DNA of 64,000 nucleotides from Nitrosomonas sp. Nm84 (lineage in GTDB: Bacteria > Pseudomonadota > Gammaproteobacteria > Burkholderiales > Nitrosomonadaceae): assembly GCF_003201565.1 (NCBI RefSeq), contig NZ_QJJP01000003.1, positions 1 to 64,000 of the forward strand, written 5' to 3'. The position numbers were made by a program, and so were the translations under genes. The notes under the pieces were generated by a model. That model did not search any database. It saw only the letters and a program-made list of their open reading frames with translations, and had not been told where the DNA came from. Positions 26,159-34,600 of the stretch are shown piece after piece. Position 1 is the first letter of the stretch. Every line of letters starts with the position of its first letter.

Positions 26159-26650
26159 TCTTCAGATTCTGTGCCAGCACAACACTTTACATATGATCTA
26201 GCTGATGAAACAGCGACGTTGAATTTTGGTAAAGCAATGGCTGCTATCCTGCATGCCGGGTTGGTTATTAATCTGGTTGGCAATCTAGGTGCCGGTAAAA
26301 CAACATTCGCACGAGGTATTTTACACGGCCTTGGCTACCAACATATTGTAAAAAGTCCTACGTATAATTTAGTTGAAATCTATAAAATTTCTAGGTTATA
26401 CTTGTATCACTTTGATTTTTATCGCTTCAATGATTATTTTGAATGGGAAGAAGCAGGTTTTCGCGAATACTTTAATTCGGATTCAATCTGCTTAGTGGAA
26501 TGGCCTGAAAAAGCGGGAGATTTATTGCCTGTGGCTGATCTTCAGCTGTTTTTTAAAATACTTGAAACAGGTCGAAGTGTCGAAATTCGAGTGGGTACAG
26601 AGACAGGAAAGCAATGCTTAGAACATTGGAAAAATCAGAACAGCGTGTGA
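26144..26650 (+). CDS. tsaE: tRNA threonylcarbamoyladenosine synthesis ATPase TsaE
   Basis: 168 residues from a TTG at 26144 with GAGGT 7 nt upstream; no ATG lies before the conserved domain. P-loop LVGNLGAGKTTFARGILHGLG, then KSPTYNLVE and YHFDFYRFND, and SICLVEWPEKAGDLLP, the three hallmark segments of TsaE. TsaE supports TsaBD in making t6A37 of ANN-decoding tRNAs. The last 37 nt overlap amiC, a common pair in proteobacteria. Confidence 0.92.
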   Translation: MHNIHSSDSVPAQHFTYDLADETATLNFGKAMAAILHAGLVINLVGNLGAGKTTFARGILHGLGYQHIVKSPTYNLVEIYKISRLYLYHFDFYRFNDYFEWEEAGFREYFNSDSICLVEWPEKAGDLLPVADLQLFFKILETGRSVEIRVGTETGKQCLEHWKNQNSV

Positions 26651-28053
26651 TCACCTATTTTAGTAAGCATAATATTGCTTGTGCAAAAGGTATTTTCCTG
26701 GCATTCCTTATTCTAACCTGCCTGCTGCTATTGCTAAACCAACCTGCACTCGCTGCAGATGTCACCGTTAAATCCGTGCGTGTTGGACTAACACCGGACT
26801 ATACCCGTATCACACTGGAATCCAATCAGCCGCTGCAGTATGAACTCAGCATGCTCGACAATCCGCACCGGGTTATCGTAGATTTAAGCAATATCAAGCC
26901 TTCCCCGGCACTTGCCACATTGCCGCAGAAAGTAAATGCCATCGATCCTCTAGTGGAGAAAGTGCGGATCGGACAATTCAAACCCGATGTCATCCGGCTG
27001 GTATTCGATTTGAAAGCGAATGTAGTGCCACGCACTTTTGTGGTTGCACCAAAAGAAAACTATGCACATCGATTGATATTGGATATTTACCATCCAGACA
27101 AAGCAGCGAAAACCGATTCGAATGCCAATTTCGAGGCCGGTTTGGGTGCTGATTCTACGGCGGATATGTTGGATGAATTGGTTGCCACACTGATACAGGG
27201 TGGTAAGCGACCCAAGGCAAGTCACACGCAGCCCAGCCGTCCGCTTCCCAAACCTCAGCAGGCAAGCCAATCGAAGCAACCCACCGCTGGTTCCCAGGCC
27301 GCCAAAAACCGCAAACCCATGATGGTTCCACGAATCATCATTGTTGCTATTGACCCCGGCCATGGCGGTAAAGATCCTGGCGCAGTCGGCTATCAAGGCA
27401 CTCACGAAAAAGACGTGACTCTAGCAATTGCCAGGAAACTCAAAGAAAGAATCGACAAAGAACCGAATATGCGCGCGATCTTGACCCGCACCGGCGATTA
27501 CTATATCTCACTTCCGCAGCGACGTATCAACGCCCGGCGCGCCAATGCCGATCTGTTTGTATCGATCCATGCGGATGCCAATCCCAAATCGCATGCGCAC
27601 GGCTCTTCAGTATTTACACTATCCGAGCATGGCGCAACCTCAACCACAGCGAGTTGGCTTGCTGACAAGGAAAACAGCGTAGACAACGATCTGATGGGAG
27701 GAATTGATATCACATCCAAATCAAAAGATATCAAAGAGCTGTTACTGGATTTATCACTCAACGCAACCATTAACGACAGTGTAAAACTGGCCGAACACGT
27801 TCTGAAACAACTTGGCGACATCAATCACTTGCATAAAAAGGGGGTTGAGCAGGCCGGTTTTGCCGTGCTCAAATCACCGGATATTCCATCCATTTTGGTT
27901 GAGACCGCTTTTCTCAGCAACCCCAAAGAAGAAGAGAAGTTACGCAATAATACTTATCAAAACAAAATGGCCGACGCGGTTTTTGTGGGAATTAGAAACT
28001 ACTTTGCAAGTAATCCGGCGCTCACTCGCGCCGAAATGGCACAAGTAAAATAA
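26614..28053 (+). CDS. amiC: N-acetylmuramoyl-L-alanine amidase with AMIN domain
   Basis: 479 residues, starting inside the tsaE end. An N-terminal hydrophobic export segment (about 26-46, ..LLLLLNQPALAA) precedes an AMIN domain (about 48-155, VKSVRVGLTPDYTRITLES), a Pro/Ser/Gln linker (about 185-240) and an Amidase_3 domain (about 243-465) with zinc ligands in AIDPGHGGKDPGA, the Glu of GTHEKDVTL, SIHADAN and catalytic Glu in ILVETAFLSN. It splits septal murein for daughter-cell separation in the periplasm. AmiC/AmiB naming follows AMIN-Amidase_3 order. Confidence 0.92.
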   Translation: MLRTLEKSEQRVITYFSKHNIACAKGIFLAFLILTCLLLLLNQPALAADVTVKSVRVGLTPDYTRITLESNQPLQYELSMLDNPHRVIVDLSNIKPSPALATLPQKVNAIDPLVEKVRIGQFKPDVIRLVFDLKANVVPRTFVVAPKENYAHRLILDIYHPDKAAKTDSNANFEAGLGADSTADMLDELVATLIQGGKRPKASHTQPSRPLPKPQQASQSKQPTAGSQAAKNRKPMMVPRIIIVAIDPGHGGKDPGAVGYQGTHEKDVTLAIARKLKERIDKEPNMRAILTRTGDYYISLPQRRINARRANADLFVSIHADANPKSHAHGSSVFTLSEHGATSTTASWLADKENSVDNDLMGGIDITSKSKDIKELLLDLSLNATINDSVKLAEHVLKQLGDINHLHKKGVEQAGFAVLKSPDIPSILVETAFLSNPKEEEKLRNNTYQNKMADAVFVGIRNYFASNPALTRAEMAQVK

Positions 28054-28167
28054 ACCAACCATCATTCGTGAAGCAATGCAATCGCATTAAAACTGTCGCA
28101 GCAAACGATATACAATAACCGCTGCCCAAAGAATTCACATATACGATTACCAAGCAAGCATGAGTGA

Positions 28168-29304
28168 ATGCACACCGATCAAACCCTAATAAAATGGTAT
28201 CAGCTGAGTAATGAACAAGGCACGCAACGCATAGCGCTTGCGGGTAATTATACGTTGGCAGCGCTTGAACCAGTGATGGAAACATTGGCAGACGAACTGA
28301 CTCAACAGGCAGCCAATGCTGACTTACACTGGGATCTAACCGGCATCCAACAATTGGATACCGCCGGTATGATGATGCTATGGCATGCTTGGAAGGCACA
28401 ACGTCCGAAACAGCTTCAACTACGCACGGAACATGAAAAAATGTTTGAGCGGTTGGAGCAGTCTCCTATTCCGCAACCTGCAACCCAATATACCGATATC
28501 CTGTGGCCCATCACCAGCCTGGGGCGACTAGCGCTACTGCTATGGCAACATACCGTGGGGCTGATCACGCTGATCGGTCAATTACTGATTGATGCTGTTT
28601 ATTTAATCCGGCACCCTGTTTACATTCCCTGGCGTGAAATCTCCGCCAATTTATTTCGCACCGGCGCACAAGCACTAGGAATCACAGCACTGGTGGGATT
28701 TCTAATTGGTATCGTACTGAGCTACCTATCCTCGAAACAATTGCAATTATTTGGCGCGGATATCTTCATCATCAATATATTGGGCATCAGCATTACCCGT
28801 GAATTGGGACCCATGCTGGCCGCCATATTAGTAGCAGGTCGCTCCGGATCATCGATGACAGCGCAATTGGGTGTCATGCGCGTAACACAAGAATTGGATG
28901 CCCTGACGGTCATGGGCATCTCGCATAGTCAACGTTTGGTATTGCCCAAAATAGTAGGTCTTGGGATTGCCATGCCATTGTTGGTCATGTGGACCAGCAC
29001 CATGGCGCTATTGGGTGGAATGGTTGCAGCCGAATTACAGTTAGGCTTGAGCTATCAATATTTTATTACTGCATTACCCGATACTGTGCCGATCGGCAAT
29101 CTGTGGCTGGGATTAGGAAAAGGGGTAGTATGTGGCATGGTGATCGCGCTGATCGCGTGCCATTTTGGCCTAAGAATAAAACCCAATACCGAGAGCCTAG
29201 GAGAAGGCACGACCACTTCCGTGGTTACCGCGATCACGATGGTGATTATCGTCGATGCAATTTTTGCAGTCATATTTTCCGACGTAGGGCTCACTCAACA
29301 ATGA
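28168..29304 (+). CDS. Mla-type lipid ABC transporter permease with fused STAS domain
   Basis: 378 residues. Residues 1-110 form a STAS/MlaB-like domain (WDLTGIQQLDTAGMMMLWHA). Residues about 120-378 are an MlaE permease with five or six membrane spans and the conserved cytoplasmic segment GSSMTAQLGVMRVTQELDAL. In E. coli MlaB and MlaE are separate; here they are one chain. It is the first gene of a four-gene operon (permease, ATPase, MCE protein, lipoprotein), and its stop overlaps the ATPase start (ATGA). It moves phospholipid or similar lipid between the membranes. Confidence 0.9.
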   Translation: MHTDQTLIKWYQLSNEQGTQRIALAGNYTLAALEPVMETLADELTQQAANADLHWDLTGIQQLDTAGMMMLWHAWKAQRPKQLQLRTEHEKMFERLEQSPIPQPATQYTDILWPITSLGRLALLLWQHTVGLITLIGQLLIDAVYLIRHPVYIPWREISANLFRTGAQALGITALVGFLIGIVLSYLSSKQLQLFGADIFIINILGISITRELGPMLAAILVAGRSGSSMTAQLGVMRVTQELDALTVMGISHSQRLVLPKIVGLGIAMPLLVMWTSTMALLGGMVAAELQLGLSYQYFITALPDTVPIGNLWLGLGKGVVCGMVIALIACHFGLRIKPNTESLGEGTTTSVVTAITMVIIVDAIFAVIFSDVGLTQQ

Positions 29305-30104
29305 TAACCGCGGAATGCATCATCGAAATTAAAGGACTACATACGCGCTTTGGCGACCATGTCGTCCATAAAGATGTCAATTTATCCATTTATCATGGCG
29401 AAATACTGACACTGATCGGTGGTTCCGGTAGCGGGAAAACAACCTTGCTGCGCCAGATGCTGGGTCTGGAAAAACCCACTCAAGGTAGCGTAAAAATTTT
29501 TGGAAGCGCGCCTACCAATCTCAGTCTTCAGCAAAAAAGCATCCGCAGTCGCTCCGGCGTGCTGTTTCAGCAAGGCGCATTATTCAGCGCATTGACCGTG
29601 TTTGATAATGTTGCTTTGCCGCTACGGGAGCTACACACACTGAGTGAAAATATGATTCGTGATTTGGTCATGATCAAATTGAATATGGTGGCAATCGAAC
29701 CGGAACATGCCAGCAAAATGCCCTCGGCCTTATCGGGTGGCATGATCAAACGTGTCGCCCTGGCGCGCGCGCTGGCATTAGATCCGGAATTATTATTTCT
29801 GGATGAACCCACCGCCGGACTGGATCCTGAATTAAGCGAAAGTTTTGTAGAACTGGTTCTTACATTGCGCAGCGAAATGGATCTGACGATTGTCATGGTA
29901 ACTCATGACCTCGATACCTTGGTTGCATTATCAGACCGCATTGCTGTGCTGGCTGACCAACAAGTGGTGACAACCGGTACTGTCGCTGAAATATGTCGCC
30001 TTCAGCACCCATTCACAACCAGTTTCTTTAAGAGCATACGACATAAATTTGATCAAAAAGATTATTCGGAGCAAACATGGAAAACCGCGCCCACGCTCTC
30101 GTAG
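29301..30104 (+). CDS. Mla-type ABC transporter ATP-binding protein
   Basis: 267 residues from ATG 29301, sharing ATGA with the permease stop. Walker A IGGSGSGKTTLLRQ, signature LSGGMIKRVALARAL, Walker B ELLFLDEPTAGLDPE and the H-loop MVTHDLDTL. MlaF-type ATPase driving lipid transport. The end overlaps the MCE gene by 28 nt. The frame is also open further upstream inside the permease gene, but that part has no homology and is not translated. Confidence 0.93.
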   Translation: MITAECIIEIKGLHTRFGDHVVHKDVNLSIYHGEILTLIGGSGSGKTTLLRQMLGLEKPTQGSVKIFGSAPTNLSLQQKSIRSRSGVLFQQGALFSALTVFDNVALPLRELHTLSENMIRDLVMIKLNMVAIEPEHASKMPSALSGGMIKRVALARALALDPELLFLDEPTAGLDPELSESFVELVLTLRSEMDLTIVMVTHDLDTLVALSDRIAVLADQQVVTTGTVAEICRLQHPFTTSFFKSIRHKFDQKDYSEQTWKTAPTLS

Positions 30105-30982
30105 CCGGCTTATTCGTTATTTTCCTCAGTATCGCGATCGCTTTAGTTGCGATGCAGTTCAGCGGCAGCAATATTCGGTATAACGCTTATCTCGTGATAA
30201 CCAAAGAATCGGTGAGCGGACTGAACCCGCAATCCGCCGTACACTATCGCGGTGTTAATATTGGTAAAGTTGAAAATATCGAGTTTGATCCCGATAATTT
30301 ACGCCAAATTCTTGTTCATATCCTGATTAATGAGAATGTGGCGCTCAGCAAATCGGTGTATGCACAGTTAGGATACCAAGGTGTTACCGGACTCGCTTAT
30401 ATACAATTGAATGATGATGGCGTCGACAATGAACCATTACCGCCGGATGCATCGATTCCAATGCGCCGGTCGTTACTCGATGAAGTGACCGGATCCGGCC
30501 AGGATTTACTGAGCAATGTCAATCAATTGGTATTGAAAATGCATCAATTGATTGACGATCAGAATCAAACGCAAGTTGCCAAAATCTTGCAAAATATTGA
30601 AAAAGCCACCAGAAACTTTGATGGAATTGCCGGGCATTTACAACCCGTATTAAAGTCTTTCACCGAACTGACCATTGAATCCGCCACTCTGGTTAAGCGT
30701 CTTGATCAATTGCTCGGTGAAATCAATCTTGCACTGGCAAAAGCCAATCAGAAAGAAGGTATCTTTGACAGCTTGTCGCAAAGCGCGCAGGAATTAGCAA
30801 CAACAATCCCTGAACTACATAAAGTGAGTAACAGCATCGCACGTAATTCAAATAATCTCGACCGGGTACTGCATCAATTGGAAGAGAATCCGCAAAGCCT
30901 GATATTCGGTCGCTCGTCAGCATCACCCGGACCTGGAGAAACAGGCTTCACATCACCCGTTCCCGTTGAGAATTTCAAATGA
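30077..30982 (+). CDS. MCE (MlaD) family lipid-binding protein
   Basis: 301 residues. One N-terminal membrane anchor (about 7-29), then one MCE domain (about 38-120: YLVITKESVSGLNPQSAVHY, GVNIGKVENIEFD), followed by a long helical part (about 140-270) that would form a coiled-coil tunnel, and a Pro-rich tail. MlaD-like subunits sit on the permease in the periplasm and pass lipids. It is longer than E. coli MlaD (183 residues), closer to the longer MCE proteins with a needle. Confidence 0.9.
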   Translation: MENRAHALVAGLFVIFLSIAIALVAMQFSGSNIRYNAYLVITKESVSGLNPQSAVHYRGVNIGKVENIEFDPDNLRQILVHILINENVALSKSVYAQLGYQGVTGLAYIQLNDDGVDNEPLPPDASIPMRRSLLDEVTGSGQDLLSNVNQLVLKMHQLIDDQNQTQVAKILQNIEKATRNFDGIAGHLQPVLKSFTELTIESATLVKRLDQLLGEINLALAKANQKEGIFDSLSQSAQELATTIPELHKVSNSIARNSNNLDRVLHQLEENPQSLIFGRSSASPGPGETGFTSPVPVENFK

Positions 30983-31599
30983 TGAAAGTTCTTCTATTGA
31001 TTGTAATTGCATGTCTATTTTCAGGTTGTACCGCATTGCACAAATCCCATTCGGCAATGGCTACTTACGATTTAGGCACACAGTCGCATACTCAGGACAG
31101 ATTGCAGCCATCGCATAAGCACAGAAAAAGCATACTCATCGCCGATGCTACCGTGCCAACATGGCTGGACAGCACCGCAATTCATTACCGGCTGCTCTAT
31201 CATAATCCATCTCAATCGTATAGCTACGCCAACAGCCGTTGGAGAGCATCGCCGGCTGCCATACTGACTCAGCAAATACGCGACCGTATTGTCGCCAATA
31301 CCGACGAGCAAGTCATAAAAAGTAGCAGTACGGCGAAAACCGACTACATTTTGCACATCGAATTGGAAGAATTCATGCAACTATTTGATACCACGCAAGA
31401 CAACCGCGTCGTCATCGGCTTGCGCGCCAGCTTGATAGAACGCAGCTCGCGCAACCTACTTGCCCAGAAAGATTTTAGTATCACAGAAAAAGCACCAACT
31501 GCTGATGCGGCAGGTGCCGTATTCGCATTCGGATCCGCCAGCAATCAATTGATCGATCAATTGATTGCATGGTTAGCCGCTGAATTGCCTCGCCACTAG
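30979..31599 (+). CDS. ABC-type transport auxiliary lipoprotein (PqiC-like)
   Basis: 206 residues with lipobox LFSGC (Cys about 17), so an outer-membrane lipoprotein. The mature part follows the auxiliary component family (DUF330/PqiC-like): YDLG start, a strand-helix pattern, a Ser/Arg-rich middle (YSYANSRWRASPAAILTQQI) and DYILHIELEEF. It begins 4 nt inside the MCE gene end, so it is part of the operon. It probably docks the MCE assembly at the outer membrane, as PqiC does for PqiB. No MlaC or MlaA gene is adjacent. Confidence 0.85.
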   Translation: MMKVLLLIVIACLFSGCTALHKSHSAMATYDLGTQSHTQDRLQPSHKHRKSILIADATVPTWLDSTAIHYRLLYHNPSQSYSYANSRWRASPAAILTQQIRDRIVANTDEQVIKSSSTAKTDYILHIELEEFMQLFDTTQDNRVVIGLRASLIERSSRNLLAQKDFSITEKAPTADAAGAVFAFGSASNQLIDQLIAWLAAELPRH

Positions 31600-31624
31600 C
31601 CGCCGATATTTTTTCAACGGCTCG

Positions 31625-34600
31625 CTACGCAAAATCCACCGTGACATTCTGCCCCACCAGCAATACCGCGTCGTCATGGGTGTACACATGATAATAACCA
31701 GAGCCGCGAGGGCCGCCGTCGACCCAGCCGTCGTCCTGGATAGTAATGTGATCTCCCGCATTGCCATTGACTCTGAGCGTATTACTGGTGTCTGATAGAT
31801 CTAGGAGATTTGTTGCGGTTAGCGTCAACGCATTGTCGCCCCTGCCATATAAACAGATGGTTTCGATGCCGTGGATTCTGTTACCGAAATTTGCCAAGTC
31901 CAGATTCAGATCCTTGCCATCCAGGTGCAAGGTGTCGTTGCCGCTGCCGCCGTCAACCGAGCCAAAACCAAGATCCGCCACCTGGATATAATCATCACCG
32001 GCACCGCCACGAAACATATCCGCGCCGCCACGACCGATCATTTTGTCGTTGCCGTCGCCTGCTTCGAAGATTTCTGCTGCAGAAGCACCCTTGAGGACAT
32101 CATTCCCGGGCGTACCCGCAATGACATTGCCACCGCTGCCACCACCAAAATCACGACCGCCGAAAATGACGTAACTTGAGCCGGAACCAGCACCGTTTGG
32201 GCTAGCACTAGGCGCACCGATCATCAAATCGTCAAAACCGTCGCCGTTAACATCTCCGGCACCGCTGACTGAACTACCCGACTCATCCAGCGCCGCCACA
32301 CCATCCAGACGAATGCCGTTATTACCATCGAGGCTGGATAAATTCATCGCGGCAGAAAAACCGGAAGCGCGCCCAAATACCACGTAACTGGAACCGGAGT
32401 AATCACCGTTCGGATCAGCCCACTTGGCACCGACAATCACATCATCGAATCTGTCGCCATTGACATCCCCGGCACCACTGACTGAATAACCCGACAGGTC
32501 ATGCGCCGTCACGCCATCCAGGCGAAACCCGTTATTGCCGTCGAGGCTGGACAAATTCAACATCGCATCAAAACCCGAAGCGCGCCCAAATATCACATAA
32601 CTCGAGCCTGAATCTATCGAACCGCCCCTGGGCGTACCAACGATCAAATCAGCAAGCCCGTCGCCATTGACATCACCCGCGCCACTAACTGATCTACTCG
32701 CTCCATCCAAGCGAAAACCGTTGCTACCATCAAGACTGGATAAATCCATTACAGCAGAAAAACCGGCAGCTTTGCCAAACACAACATAGCTGGAGCCACC
32801 ACCATTAACAATCACGTCATCAAAGTCATCGCCGTTGACATCCCCGGCATTACTGACCGAACCACCAGAAAGATCACCTGCCGCCACTCCATCCAGACGG
32901 AAACCATCGTTGCCATCAAGACTGGATAAATCCATGACAGCATCAAAACCGGATGGCTTGCCGAATACCACATAACTGGAACCCGAGCGATCGCCATTCG
33001 AGCCAGCATTAGAATCGCCGACTATCACATCATCGAAGCCATCGCCATTGACATCTCCGGCGCCGCTGACTGGAACGGATTGGCTTCCAGCTACATCCAG
33101 ATGAAATCCGTTGCTACCATCAAGGCTAAATAAATCTATGACAGCATCAAAACCGGAAGCCCGTCCAAATACTACGAAACCATCACCATCGCTGATCGGG
33201 ATGCCATAGTAATCAGAAGTGCCAGAAACACCAAAGATCAAATCATCCAAACCGTCGCCATTGATGTCTCCTGCAGTGCTAACCGTGCCACCTTCGTCTA
33301 GGCGAAAGCCGCTAGTTCCATCGAGACTGGATAAATCCATTGCAGCATCAAAACCGGCAGCCCGCCCAAACACTACGTAACTGTGGCCATAATAACTTGA
33401 AGCACCAACAATCACATCATCAAAGCCGTCACCATTCACGTCCCCTGCATTGCTGACCGATGAACCTGAACGATCAAGCGCATATCCATCCAGGCGAAAA
33501 CCATTGCTGCCATTGAGATCAGCCAGGTTGATGCCGGGCTTCAACGAATCCGTGCTCACAGCCGTATTTATCCGCAGCACCGTTCCGTGGTTGGTAAAAA
33601 TACGATAATTGCCATCGATACCGCCATCTGTCCAACCATCCATGAGCCCGAAAACGCGGTCTCCCGCATCGCCATTCACGGTGAAAATATCAGTCGTGCC
33701 TGACAAACTGAGCAAATCCGGCAACGTGAGCGTCAATATATTATTACCATTGCCGGTCAGATCGATCGTTTCGATGCCGACAATCCTGTCGCGGAAATTG
33801 GCCAGATCCGGATTAATGTCGCTATCCATCAATTCCAGCGTGTCAGTGCCGGTGCCGCCATTTATTATTTGAAAGTCAAGATCGGGCACTCCGATGACAT
33901 CATTACCACTACCACCATGGAAAATATCCGCTCCGCCACGACCGGTCATGCGGTCGTTGCCACCGCCTGCCTCGAAGCGTTCTGCTAAAGGAGTGCCCGT
34001 GAGATCATCATCGCCGGACGTTCCCACGATATCAAATCCCGCACGGCCAAAGTTGCGGCTGCCAAAGATGACATAACTGGAACCGGAACCATCGCCATTC
34101 AGACTGGCATAATCCTGGCCAACCAGCAAATCGTCAAAACCGTCACCGTTGACATCTCCGGCACCAGCGCTGATCGATCTGCCACCGGTATTAAAATCCG
34201 TCACACCATCGAGGCGTACACCGTTATTGCCATCGAGAACGGATAAATCCAGCGTGGCGTCAAACCCCGAGGCTTTACCAAACACCACGTAACTAGGAGC
34301 GCTCAGACCACCACCGCTAGAACTTATCAGAACATCAGCAAAACCGTCGCCATTAACGTCTCCCGCACTGCTGACTCGATTGCCCACTCCGCCGCCATAT
34401 GCGCCGTCCAGGCGAAAACCGTTGCTACCGTCAAGACTGGCCAAATTCAGTATGGCGTCAAAACCTGATGCCTTACCAAACACCACGTAACTGGAACCGG
34501 AATAGCTGTCGCTCAGATCGGCACCAGGAGCACCAATAATTACATCACCAAAGCCATCGCCATTGATATCTCCCGCATTGCTCACCGAACTGCCCGAATA

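Noticed and set aside
28989-29300. N-terminal extension of the Mla-type ATPase frame
   Set aside because: It lies within the permease gene in another frame and lacks homology; the ATGA overlap at 29301 gives a normal ATPase start.
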